Source: Chryseobacterium wanjuense (lineage in GTDB: Bacteria; Bacteroidota; Bacteroidia; Flavobacteriales; Weeksellaceae). Taken from it: 64,000 nucleotides of DNA. The DNA lies in NCBI RefSeq assembly GCF_900111495.1, contig NZ_FOIU01000003.1, forward strand, positions 372,001 to 436,000, written 5' to 3'. Position numbers and translations under genes: made by a program. Positions 1 through 7,674 of this stretch are shown piece after piece. Positions within the stretch are counted from its first letter, which is position 1; each line of letters begins with the position of its first letter. The notes under the pieces were generated by a model. The model worked only from the letters and a program-made list of their open reading frames with translations, ran no database searches and had not been told where the DNA came from.

Positions 1-126
1 AACTTCTATGTTCTTGTTTGCAGTTTAATAATAAGCTTAAAATAATTACTGTATTAATCTTTTGTATCTTTTGTGGTTAAAATGAAAAGCTTAAACAAGT
101 TCACTGTAGTTTTTTCAAAATCATGA

Positions 127-157
127 AATGTCTGTACAATTTACAGACATTTTTTTT
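127..157 (+). terminator. Intrinsic terminator
   Basis: A 10-bp stem (AATGTCTGTA / TACAGACATT) with a 5-base loop is followed by a run of T. It probably ends a gene lying left of the window; bases 1-126 show no gene I can support. Confidence 0.7.
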
Positions 158-220
158 GTGGTATGTAATAGATTTCAAAACTTAATTGTCTTCTTTGTAT
201 AAACGCTAAGACCTAAGACC

Positions 221-2650
221 ATGAAAACTCAATTGATGATTCTTTTTATTGTTTTACTTTCGGTTTTCACCTTTGCCCAGAAAAAGGAGAACGACAATAT
301 TGTAAGAAAAAAAATAGTGATCACAAAAACAGCTTCCTCTCCAAAAATTGATGGAATTCTAGATGATGCAGAATGGCAAAATGCCCCGGTTGCGACCAAT
401 TTTATCGAAAGAAATCCCAACAATGGAAAGCCACAAGCCGATTCTATAAAAACGGAAGTTAAAATTTTATATGATGATACGGGAATTTATTTTGGAGCAC
501 AGATGTACGACCCGACTCCCGGAAAAATCGCCAAAGAACTTACAGAAAGAGACGGCATCAGCAATGATGATTTTTTTGGAGTTGCCTTAAACGGGTATAA
601 TGATAAACAGCAAAGTTTAGAATTTGTAGTGACGGCAGCCGGAGTTCAGTTTGATGCAAAATTAACAACCGACGGTGAAGATGACACATGGAATTCTATC
701 TGGTACAGTGGCGCAAAAATCAATGAAAAAGGCTGGTCTGCAGAAATAAAAATTCCTTATTCTGAATTGAGGTTTCCGAAAAGCAATGTGCAGGAATGGG
801 GAATGAATATTTTCCGAAGAATTCAGAGGATTAAAGCGTCTTATGACTGGAATTTTGTAGACAATGCCAAGAATTCTTATACTTTATTCGACGGGGTTTT
901 GCAGGGTATTGAAAACATTAATCCTCCTACACGATTGTCATTTACGCCTTATTTTTCGACTTACGTTAATAGTTTTGACGGAAAAACAACAGCCAATTTC
1001 AATGGAGGAATGGATGTAAAATACGGAATTAATGATGCTTTCACATTTGATATGACCTTGATTCCTGATTTTGGGCAGGCCAATTTTGATAATTCTATTT
1101 TAAATTTAACCCCTTTTGAACAGCAGTTTTCCGAGCAGAGAACATTCTTTACCGAGGGAACCGAATTGTTCAGCAAAGGCGGAATGTTTTATTCAAGAAG
1201 AGTTGGCGGTGAACCGACAGCTTATCCGACGATCTCAGCGAATGAGGAAGTTACAGAGTATCCTTCAAAAGTAAAATTATTTAATGCTTTTAAAATTTCC
1301 GGAAGAACGAAAAAAGGTCTGGGAATAGGATTTTTCAACGGAGTTACCCAGAGAATGGAAGCTACGATTGTAAATAATGAAACCGGTGAAACAAGAAAAG
1401 AAGTCGTAGAACCCTGGACGAATTACAATGTTCTGGTTTTTGATCAAAGATTCAACGGGAATTCTTCTGTATCACTGGTGAATACGAATGTAACAAGAGA
1501 CGGCAGTTTTCGTGATGCCAATGCAACGGGAATTCTCTGGGACCTCAACAATAAGAAAAACACCTACAAAACCTTCGGAAGCCTGAAAGGAAGCTGGGTG
1601 ATGAATGGTGAAACAAAATTCGGTACTCGCGGCGAAGCAGGTTTCGAAAAAATTGCAGGAAAACATCGTTTTTCGATCAACGGAAATGTGACGACAAAAG
1701 ACTGGGATATCAATGATGTAGGGTTTTCTACCAAAACTAATTTTGCGAATTATAATGTCTGGTACGGTTACAGGATTTTGCAGCCTACAAAGACTTTTAA
1801 TAATATTTATCTGAATTTTAATCTAAATTATTACCACCGATTAGAACCATTTATTTTCCAGAATTTTGTTTTTAATCATAATAATAGTTTTACAGATAAA
1901 AACTTCAGAAACTTCGGGGGCGGAATTGAATTTACCCCACTCGGACAAAACGATATTTATGAACCGAGAACCTTCGGAAGACACCTTAAAGTTCCGGGAT
2001 ATTTTGATTCGTGGGTTTGGTTTGAAAGTGATACGCGGAAAAAACTTCAGTATAATTTTACCGTAGATTATTATGCTTTTGACCAAAAAGGGAGAAATCA
2101 AATCTTTACCAACTTCGGATTGCGTTACAGGTTTTCAGATAAATTCAATGTAAACTGGAGCTTTAACCCTAGTTTCAGCAATAATGAAACAGGCTTTGCC
2201 GGAAAAAACGATACGGATATCTTTATCGGAAGAAGACAGAGAAATACGTATGAAAATGCTTTAACCTCAAAATATACTTTTAACGAAAAAATCGCACTTA
2301 CCCTTACTTTCAGACATTATTTTTCGGATGTTACCTATAAGCAATTTTATACTCTCAATCAGGATGGAAGCCTTACCAATACAGATAATTTCACCAATAA
2401 TCTCAACGGAACTTACAACGCCTGGAATGTAGACCTGCGATTTTCCTGGTGGTTTGCTCCGGGAAGTCAGCTGACTTTATTATACAGAAATGCCACTTCC
2501 AATTATCTGGATATATCGAGACTGAACGTGACAAAAAATTACGATATGCTTTTCAGTGAACCCACCGTGAATAATTTTTCTTTAAAACTGACATACTTTT
2601 TAGACTACAACAGAATAAAAAACTGGACAAAGAAGAAAAATAAAAGTTGA
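221..2650 (+). CDS. DUF5916 domain protein with N-terminal CBM9-like domain
   Basis: An exported protein of 809 residues. Residues 1-19 form a Sec signal peptide ending in TFAQ. Residues about 33-230 resemble a carbohydrate-binding family 9 fold (the stretch KIDGILDDAEW near the start is typical), and the rest is a long beta-rich region with many alternating aromatic strands, as in the DUF5916 family, which looks like an outer-membrane barrel. The last residues are a basic tail. The family is common in Bacteroidota and its function is not established; surface glycan or peptide handling is only a guess. The gene stands alone, with a terminator before it and a hairpin after it. Start chosen because it opens the signal peptide. 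Confidence 0.85.
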   Translation: MKTQLMILFIVLLSVFTFAQKKENDNIVRKKIVITKTASSPKIDGILDDAEWQNAPVATNFIERNPNNGKPQADSIKTEVKILYDDTGIYFGAQMYDPTPGKIAKELTERDGISNDDFFGVALNGYNDKQQSLEFVVTAAGVQFDAKLTTDGEDDTWNSIWYSGAKINEKGWSAEIKIPYSELRFPKSNVQEWGMNIFRRIQRIKASYDWNFVDNAKNSYTLFDGVLQGIENINPPTRLSFTPYFSTYVNSFDGKTTANFNGGMDVKYGINDAFTFDMTLIPDFGQANFDNSILNLTPFEQQFSEQRTFFTEGTELFSKGGMFYSRRVGGEPTAYPTISANEEVTEYPSKVKLFNAFKISGRTKKGLGIGFFNGVTQRMEATIVNNETGETRKEVVEPWTNYNVLVFDQRFNGNSSVSLVNTNVTRDGSFRDANATGILWDLNNKKNTYKTFGSLKGSWVMNGETKFGTRGEAGFEKIAGKHRFSINGNVTTKDWDINDVGFSTKTNFANYNVWYGYRILQPTKTFNNIYLNFNLNYYHRLEPFIFQNFVFNHNNSFTDKNFRNFGGGIEFTPLGQNDIYEPRTFGRHLKVPGYFDSWVWFESDTRKKLQYNFTVDYYAFDQKGRNQIFTNFGLRYRFSDKFNVNWSFNPSFSNNETGFAGKNDTDIFIGRRQRNTYENALTSKYTFNEKIALTLTFRHYFSDVTYKQFYTLNQDGSLTNTDNFTNNLNGTYNAWNVDLRFSWWFAPGSQLTLLYRNATSNYLDISRLNVTKNYDMLFSEPTVNNFSLKLTYFLDYNRIKNWTKKKNKS

Positions 2651-2717
2651 TCGTACATCAATGACCGTAGTAAATTTTTTTAATAAACTCGTTTTTAATT
2701 ACGTTTTGTTTCTTAGG

Positions 2718-2843
2718 TCAGTAATTAAAAACAAAAGAACCTCCGAAAGTTTTCGGAGGTTTAATTTTTTTAGTATCATTTGTGGTGTTAGAGATCTTTG
2801 ATTCTTTCTCATCATTTGTGTTTCTTGAGAAACCAAAGATCAT
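2718..2843 (-). CDS. Small peptide ORF of tandem cassette, copy 1 (41 aa)
   Basis: A 41-codon ORF opening MIFGFSRNTNDEKESK. Its first 16 codons, leader and promoter are nearly the same as those of the ORF at 2976-3089, but the C-termini differ completely. A TAnnTTTG promoter lies about 50 bp upstream and an intrinsic terminator hairpin is inside the 3' part of the frame. The start of the transcript can also fold (GATCTTTG...CAAAGATC plus TTTCTCA/TGAGAAA), so this could be a small RNA with a fortuitous reading frame. I do not recognise the peptide. It lies downstream of a response-regulator gene on the same strand. Confidence 0.45.
   Translation of the reverse strand: MIFGFSRNTNDEKESKISNTTNDTKKIKPPKTFGGSFVFNY
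2738..2761. terminator. Bidirectional terminator hairpin
   Basis: AACCTCCGAAA pairs with TTTCGGAGGTT. T-rich sequence follows on the + strand (end of the DUF5916 gene) and on the - strand (end of the first small cassette). Confidence 0.65.
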
Positions 2844-2890
2844 CTTAGTTGTCTTTTCTAAATAATTTTTTTTTATCCTTTTTGTTGATA

Positions 2891-2923
2891 CAAAGATAGG
2901 GGCAGAACAATATTCGATCCCAA
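2891..2923 (-). promoter_or_regulatory. Promoter of small cassette, copy 1
   Basis: On the - strand: TTG at 2923-2921, a 22-base spacer, and TATCTTTG at 2898-2891, which fits the Bacteroidota TTG/TAnnTTTG consensus. The same two boxes with the same spacing occur in copy 2. Confidence 0.7.
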
Positions 2924-2933
2924 TAAATATTGT

Positions 2934-2969
2934 CGATATATATCGCATGGCTCGTAGATATTTATCGAC
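2934..2969 (-). promoter_or_regulatory. Paired operator-like dyads, copy 1
   Basis: CGATATATATCG (2934-2945) and the near-palindrome GTAGATATTTATCGAC (2954-2969) have centres 22 bp apart, two helical turns. They lie just upstream of the TTG box, where an activator would bind. The adjacent LuxR-type response regulator is the obvious candidate; that link is inferred. Confidence 0.5.
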
Positions 2970-2975
2970 ACCATT

Positions 2976-3089
2976 TTAAACCAAAAAAAAGAACTTCCAA
3001 ACTGGAAGTTCTTCCTCAATATAGTCTTTTGTAAGGGGGACCTTTGATTCTTTCTCATCATTTGTGTTTGGGGAGAAACCAAAGATCAT
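2976..3089 (-). CDS. Small peptide ORF of tandem cassette, copy 2 (37 aa)
   Basis: A 37-codon ORF opening MIFGFSPNTNDEKESK and ending in the hydrophobic WKFFFLV. The first 16 residues match copy 1 except R7 to P. The C-terminus is unrelated to copy 1 and overlaps the terminator GAACTTCC...GGAAGTTC. The transcript 5' part can form the same hairpin as copy 1, so a structured RNA is the alternative reading. No ribosome-binding site stands out; a GGAT lies some 30 bases before the ATG. Not recognised. Confidence 0.45.
   Translation of the reverse strand: MIFGFSPNTNDEKESKVPLTKDYIEEELPVWKFFFLV
2983..3011 (-). terminator. Intrinsic terminator of small cassette, copy 2
   Basis: GAACTTCC / GGAAGTTC stem with a 5-base loop, followed by eight T on the - strand. 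Confidence 0.75.
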
Positions 3090-3134
3090 CTTATAGTCTT
3101 TTTAAATAATTTTTTTTTATCCTTTTTGTTGATA

Positions 3135-3167
3135 CAAAGATAGGGGCAGAACAATATTCAATCCCAA
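3135..3167 (-). promoter_or_regulatory. Promoter of small cassette, copy 2
   Basis: On the - strand: TTG at 3167-3165, a 22-base spacer, and TATCTTTG at 3142-3135. The arrangement is identical to copy 1. Confidence 0.7.
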
Positions 3168-3177
3168 TAAATACTGT

Positions 3178-3213
3178 CGATATATATCGCTTGAGCTGTA
3201 GATATTTATCTAC
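3178..3213 (-). promoter_or_regulatory. Paired operator-like dyads, copy 2
   Basis: CGATATATATCG (3178-3189) and the perfect dyad GTAGATA-TT-TATCTAC (3198-3213), centres 22 bp apart. They sit between the response-regulator stop codon and the promoter of the second small cassette. Confidence 0.55.
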
Positions 3214-3221
3214 TGGAGATA

Positions 3222-3857
3222 CTAATTGTTTTTAATTAATTCAATAAGCTCTACCAGATTTTCAATATCCAATTTCTCGAAAATCCTTTTCTTAATGGTG
3301 CTTACCGTGTTTTGTTTCACATCGAGGTTATTGGCAATTTCAAGGTTTCCGTAGCCTTCAGCGTACAGTTTTGCAATTTGAAGTTCTCTTTCCGTTAAAG
3401 ACAACAAAGGGTTGATAAGCTTAGGATTGTGCATAGAATTCATCAGTAAAGCCTGGGTTGCAGGAGAAATATATTCTCCGTTTTCCAGCATTTTTCGGAT
3501 GGCACTTTCAATTTCGTCTTCTTCATTCATCTTACTCAGAAAACCGTTGGCTCCCGCGTTCAGATATTTAAGCGCATGTTTGTCCTCCTCTATTCCTGTA
3601 AAAATCAGAATTTTTATTTCGGGTTTTATTTTTTTTATTTCAGGTAAAATGCTCAGGCTGTTTCCATCGGGGAAATGGGCGTCTATGATCGCCAGATCTA
3701 TCGGATTTGTTTTTAAAGACTCCAATGCCTGCTGCAAATTTGATGCATGAAAAATTTCAAAATCCGGGTTAATATCTTCCAGGAGAAAAACAATGCCCTG
3801 TCTTATCAGACTGTGGTCATCTGCGAGTAGAATAGATTTATGATCTGGTTGATTCAT
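3222..3857 (-). CDS. NarL/FixJ-type response regulator
   Basis: A cytoplasmic DNA-binding response regulator of 211 residues. The receiver domain (about 8-125) has the acidic pair D13/D14, the phospho-acceptor D59, the switch T87 and K109. A LuxR-type helix-turn-helix occupies about 150-205 (LTERELQIAKLYAEG, then NTVSTIKKRIFEKL). Its start overlaps the end of the kinase gene by 20 bases, so the two are one operon and almost surely a cognate pair. Paired dyads directly downstream suggest its targets are the two small cassettes there. The signal is not evident. Confidence 0.92.
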   Translation of the reverse strand: MNQPDHKSILLADDHSLIRQGIVFLLEDINPDFEIFHASNLQQALESLKTNPIDLAIIDAHFPDGNSLSILPEIKKIKPEIKILIFTGIEEDKHALKYLNAGANGFLSKMNEEDEIESAIRKMLENGEYISPATQALLMNSMHNPKLINPLLSLTERELQIAKLYAEGYGNLEIANNLDVKQNTVSTIKKRIFEKLDIENLVELIELIKNN

Positions 3858-5574
3858 TTTTAAGATTTAAATTAATAGAGAAAGTTACGGTTGTCCCTTT
3901 GTTTACCTCGCTTGCTACGGATATTTTGCCTGAGTATAATTCTACAATTTCCTTACACAGGCTAAGTCCCAAACCTGCTCCAAGATTTTCTATATCCTCC
4001 GACAATACTCCCTGATAATAAGGCTCGAATATTTTTTCGAGATCCGTCTTGGAAATTCCGGCGCCGGTATCACTTATTATGGTTGTTAAAGCAACAGTAT
4101 TTTCATCAACTGGTTCGGCTGTAGTCGTTACACTGATCTGTCCGTTTTCGGTAAACTTATTGGCATTCCCGAGAATATTCATAAAAACCTGATTGATCTT
4201 TGTATTATCAGAATACACAACAATCTCAGGATCAATATTTTCATGAATGATAAATTTATTATTTCTCGTTTCTATATAAGGTTCAATAGAGTTTAATATC
4301 GACTGTATTTCATTTTTAAGATTAAAAACCACCGGGATCAGTTTATTTTCCACCTGCTGGTTTTTGGTGTATTCAAGAATCTGGTTGGCCTGCATCAATA
4401 AGGTGTTGTTGGTAAAGCTTATCGATTTAAGATATTCTTTAATGTTTTTATCGTCCGTTTTCTTACCAATTCTGTTGATGAAAATTCCTATGATTTTTAA
4501 AGGCGATCTCAATTCGTGACTTAACATTCCTAAAATCCTATTTTTAAATTTCAGGTTTTCACTGATCTGTTGGTTGGCAGCTTTTAGTTTTTGTTCGTAA
4601 ATAAACGCTATCCTCGTCAAAATCATGATCAGTATGGAAACAATGATCATCAAAATAATCGATCCGAAAATCAGATATGTTCTGATTCTATTGTTTTTAG
4701 AATTCTGCTTGTTGTACTCTTTCTCAAGATCCGATTTGGAATCTTTAATGGCCAATTCATAAGTGTTCATCAAGCCGTTGCTGTAAAGCAGGAGATTGTT
4801 GAAAATTCTATAAAATTTATCGTTATTATCCTGTTTTTCAGCGGCATCTACCTGTATTCTTTTTACTTCTCCGGAGTAGTGATTGTTCACTAAATTAATG
4901 ATACTGTCAAATTCCGTTTTTATAGCCTTAGAAACCGGAACTTTGCCCTGTTTTACGGTAACAACGGTACTGTCTTTCCGTACATTTTCTTTTCCGGAAA
5001 TGGCATCACCTATCCTTCCGAACAATCCTTTTTTCTTTACAGTGGTATCTGAGTAGGTTTTGGTTTCTACGTTAAATTTATCAAAATTATAATCCACATC
5101 ATACCTCTCCAGTTTCGGCAGATCATTACCTATTTTAAACTTGGGTCTGGTAGAAAACTGATACGTAGAATCAATCAGTACTTTTAATTTTTTTATTTGT
5201 GATGAATCTTTTTTATGGGAAGCCGAAATATTTTTCAACTTAGGATATTTGTATTCATAATGACTTATGCTATCCAGATTTTCACCGAGCTTATTTAAAG
5301 ATTTAAAATAAGAATCCAGATATTTTTCATCTTCACTCATCATGTATTTCTGAAGAAAATCCTGCGCATTCAATAGCTCTTTCCTGGAATTATCCGTCAG
5401 ATTCTCCAACGAATGAACTTCCTTCAGCTGGTTTTCAATAAAAGTTAAATTTTTCTTGTTAATAAATTCATTATAAAAAAAAGCCGCTATGATTACCTGA
5501 ATTAATAGAATACACAGTATCAGGGAATAATGCACAATTTTCCTTACTTTAAAATTCAACAATTTTACAGACAT
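3838..5574 (-). CDS. Membrane sensor histidine kinase
   Basis: A 578-residue kinase. One transmembrane helix at about 15-35, a large extracytoplasmic helical sensor region to about 308, and a second helix at about 309-331. A short coiled coil leads into the HisKA domain with the phospho-acceptor histidine in MLSHELRSP (about residue 353). The HATPase domain has an N box (NILGNANKF), G1 (DTGAGIS) and G2 (GAGLGLSLCKE). The sensor region has no family I recognise; it holds a charged lysine-rich stretch near residue 200. It is the first gene of an operon with the response regulator at 3222 and is separated from pheS by a terminator. Confidence 0.92.
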   Translation of the reverse strand: MSVKLLNFKVRKIVHYSLILCILLIQVIIAAFFYNEFINKKNLTFIENQLKEVHSLENLTDNSRKELLNAQDFLQKYMMSEDEKYLDSYFKSLNKLGENLDSISHYEYKYPKLKNISASHKKDSSQIKKLKVLIDSTYQFSTRPKFKIGNDLPKLERYDVDYNFDKFNVETKTYSDTTVKKKGLFGRIGDAISGKENVRKDSTVVTVKQGKVPVSKAIKTEFDSIINLVNNHYSGEVKRIQVDAAEKQDNNDKFYRIFNNLLLYSNGLMNTYELAIKDSKSDLEKEYNKQNSKNNRIRTYLIFGSIILMIIVSILIMILTRIAFIYEQKLKAANQQISENLKFKNRILGMLSHELRSPLKIIGIFINRIGKKTDDKNIKEYLKSISFTNNTLLMQANQILEYTKNQQVENKLIPVVFNLKNEIQSILNSIEPYIETRNNKFIIHENIDPEIVVYSDNTKINQVFMNILGNANKFTENGQISVTTTAEPVDENTVALTTIISDTGAGISKTDLEKIFEPYYQGVLSEDIENLGAGLGLSLCKEIVELYSGKISVASEVNKGTTVTFSINLNLKNESTRS

Positions 5575-5608
5575 TTCTCTCGTTAAGTTATAGTATAAAA
5601 TTAATAAA

Positions 5609-5639
5609 AAATCCTGTAAATTAGCTTTTTACAGGATTT
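5609..5639 (-). terminator. Terminator of pheS
   Basis: A 12-bp stem (AAATCCTGTAAA / TTTACAGGATTT) followed on the - strand by T-rich sequence, between pheS and the kinase gene. Confidence 0.75.
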
Positions 5640-5662
5640 AATTTATTTTTATTTAAAACAAA

Positions 5663-6673
5663 TTATAAAGTTTTAAACTGTTCCAGTGTTCTGATATCAT
5701 TTTCGAAGAACATTCTGATGTCGCTCATTTGGTAAAGAAGCATGACGATTCGTTCTATCCCCATCCCGAAGGCATATCCCGAATATTTCTCAGCATCAAT
5801 ATTTACGTTTTTCAAAACAGCCGGGTCTACCATTCCGCAGCCCATAATTTCCAGCCATCCTGTTCCTTTCGTGATCCTGTAATCGGTTTCAGAATTCAGT
5901 CCCCAATACACATCAATCTCGGCACTCGGCTCGGTAAAAGGGAAATAAGAAGGTCTTAATCTTATTTTAGACTTACCAAAAAGCTCTGTCGTGAAGAACT
6001 GGATCGTCTGTTTCAAATCTGCAAAGCTTACATTTTCATCAATATACAATCCCTCGATCTGATGGAAAATACAGTGCGAACGTGAAGAAACCGCTTCATT
6101 TCTGAACACCCTTCCCGGAGATAAAATCCTGATGGGTGGCTGGTTTTCCTCCATATATCGGATCTGTACCGAAGAAGTATGCGTTCTCAATAAAATATCA
6201 GGATTCTGCTCAATGAAGAACGTGTCCTGCATATCTCTTGCTGGGTGATATTCAGGGAGATTCAGGGCGGTAAAGTTGTGCCAGTCGTCCTCGATTTCCG
6301 GCCCGTCTGCTACAGCAAATCCGATAGATTTAAAAATCTCTATAATTCTGTTTTTCACCAGATTAATAGGGTGTCTTGATCCCAGATCCAATGGAAAAGC
6401 AGGTCTCGTAAGATCTTCTTTCTCTACGACAACAGAAGATGTAGAAGAGTTTTTCAAATCTTCCAATTTTACGTTAACAGCCTGCTTCAGAGTATTGATC
6501 TTCTGCCCGAATTCTTTCTTCTGGTCGTTGGGAACTGCTTTTAATGTTTCATAGAAATCATTCAAAACACCTTTTTTACCATTGTACTTAATTCGGAAGT
6601 TTTCGATATCCTCTTTAGATGTAGCATTGAAGCTGTTTACCTCAACCAGTAATTCTTCTATCTTTTCTATCAT
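5663..6673 (-). CDS. pheS: Phenylalanine--tRNA ligase alpha subunit
   Basis: Charges tRNA-Phe in the cytoplasm as part of the alpha2beta2 enzyme. The 336-residue protein has the N-terminal coiled-coil arm (about 1-90) and a class II catalytic core with motif 2 (FHQIEGLYID) and motif 3 (GMGIERIVMLLY), both typical of bacterial PheS. The frame opens ten codons further upstream, but ATG 6673 is preceded by AAAGGAG at a 7-base spacing and gives the usual MIEKIEEL start. pheT is not adjacent, which is common in this group. Confidence 0.95.
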   Translation of the reverse strand: MIEKIEELLVEVNSFNATSKEDIENFRIKYNGKKGVLNDFYETLKAVPNDQKKEFGQKINTLKQAVNVKLEDLKNSSTSSVVVEKEDLTRPAFPLDLGSRHPINLVKNRIIEIFKSIGFAVADGPEIEDDWHNFTALNLPEYHPARDMQDTFFIEQNPDILLRTHTSSVQIRYMEENQPPIRILSPGRVFRNEAVSSRSHCIFHQIEGLYIDENVSFADLKQTIQFFTTELFGKSKIRLRPSYFPFTEPSAEIDVYWGLNSETDYRITKGTGWLEIMGCGMVDPAVLKNVNIDAEKYSGYAFGMGIERIVMLLYQMSDIRMFFENDIRTLEQFKTL

Positions 6674-6751
6674 TGTTGTACTCCTTTCAAAAATATTTTG
6701 CAAAAATACGTTTTTTCAGTTGAATAATTTTCCTTCTTGTGTTAAAAAAAA

Positions 6752-6783
6752 TCTGCCTCTTTTTGGGGAGGCAGACTTCAATC
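6752..6783 (-). terminator. Terminator of the YceI/small membrane protein transcript
   Basis: An 8-bp stem (TCTGCCTC / GAGGCAGA), flanked on the - strand by a run of T, lies between the small membrane ORF and pheS. Confidence 0.75.
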
Positions 6784-6807
6784 ACTTATTTCACTTAAAT
6801 AAAAAAA

Positions 6808-6927
6808 TTATTTTTTTATTATTTTTTTAAGACGAACAATGCCATAAATAATCAGAACAATAAAACCGAGGGTCAAAATTTGCCCGGTAATATATCCCAT
6901 ATTATATCCAGCTTCGTAAGAATTCAT
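6808..6927 (-). CDS. Small single-pass membrane protein (39 aa)
   Basis: An ORF of 39 codons that begins two bases after the YceI stop codon. The product has a polar N-terminus (MNSYEAGYNMGYITGQ), one hydrophobic helix (about 17-31) and a lysine-rich end (LKKIIKK), giving a plausible N-out membrane peptide. The tight spacing and the shared terminator point to co-transcription with the YceI gene. No family is recognised. It is too short for standard gene finders. Confidence 0.6.
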   Translation of the reverse strand: MNSYEAGYNMGYITGQILTLGFIVLIIYGIVRLKKIIKK

Positions 6928-6929
6928 CT

Positions 6930-7589
6930 TTATTTTTTCTCTAAAGCTTTTACGTTGATCTGAAGAGTCACCTCATTTTTGATCACACCGTTTTCAGCCG
7001 GAGCCTGGAATTTCACCCCAAACTCTTCTCTATTAATATCTTTAGGCTCAGTTGCAATGCTTGCTTCCCCTTCTTTTACAGAAACATTGGCTTTGAACTG
7101 AACAGGTTTTGTAATCCCTTTGATCGTAAGATTACCATCCAAAAGAGTGTTATAATCACCTTCTGCGGATGGGGTAACTTTTGTGATCTCATAAGAAGCC
7201 GTCGGGAATTTTTCCACTTCGAAAAAGTCGCCGCTTTTCAGGTGCCCGTTCAGTTTTCCCAGCTGTTCAGCATCGTCTTTTAGATCTACTGAAGTGAGAG
7301 AATTCATATCTGCAACGAATTTTCCGCTTTCCAGCTTTCCGTCTTTAATCGTTACATCACCACTTTCAAACTTAATTGTTCCGAAATGGCTTGTGTTTTC
7401 AGATTTAAGAATTTTATATCCCTTCCATTCAACCTTACTGTTCAGCGTATCTATTGCATACTGATTTCCGTCTTTCGTAGTCGTCACCTCATTAGTCTCA
7501 CTGGAAAGCGGTTTGTCTTTTTTACAAGAAATAACCACAGCTGTTGCAAAAAAAGCAGGAATAACCAGTGAAAACAGCTTTCTCTTCAT
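6930..7589 (-). CDS. YceI-family lipoprotein
   Basis: A 219-residue predicted lipoprotein: signal sequence with lipobox VVISC (Cys22), then a YceI-type lipocalin-like beta barrel from about residue 48 (YAIDTLNSKVEWKGYKIL to the end). YceI proteins bind isoprenoid-like or other amphipathic ligands in the periplasm. The exact ligand is unknown. The frame extends 21 codons upstream, but the ATG at 7589 gives a proper lipoprotein signal. It is divergent from the ABC ATPase gene and probably co-transcribed with the 39-residue membrane protein downstream. Confidence 0.88.
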   Translation of the reverse strand: MKRKLFSLVIPAFFATAVVISCKKDKPLSSETNEVTTTKDGNQYAIDTLNSKVEWKGYKILKSENTSHFGTIKFESGDVTIKDGKLESGKFVADMNSLTSVDLKDDAEQLGKLNGHLKSGDFFEVEKFPTASYEITKVTPSAEGDYNTLLDGNLTIKGITKPVQFKANVSVKEGEASIATEPKDINREEFGVKFQAPAENGVIKNEVTLQINVKALEKK

Positions 7590-7662
7590 AATTTTTAATT
7601 TTTTAATATACCCGCTAATATAATAAAAAAAATGTTCTTTTCCTAAAAACATTTCATTTCAT

Positions 7663-7670
7663 TACATTTG
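7663..7670 (+). promoter_or_regulatory. TAnnTTTG box immediately before an ATG
   Basis: TACATTTG ends only four bases before the ATG of the ABC ATPase gene, so the transcript would start at or next to the start codon (leaderless). No clear TTG box is visible upstream. Confidence 0.5.
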
Positions 7671-7674
7671 TAAT

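Larger units (their letters stand above)
2795..3213 (-). repeat. Tandem duplication of a promoter-leader-peptide cassette
   Basis: Two copies about 245 bp apart (roughly 2795-2969 and 3041-3213) share the operator-like dyads, the promoter, an A-rich leader and the first 16 codons of a small ORF. They diverge after that point, each ending in its own terminator. The sharp loss of similarity after codon 16 is visible by direct alignment. Confidence 0.85.

Noticed and set aside
1866..2066. Overlapping ORFs inside the DUF5916 gene and other long genes on either strand
   Set aside because: They lie in frames opposite to clear coding sequence and show no signal peptide, motif or ribosome-binding site; taken as shadows.
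2873..3082. A 69-codon ORF on the - strand across the tandem cassettes
   Set aside because: It runs through the promoter and operators of the first cassette and in a different frame from the conserved 16-residue head.
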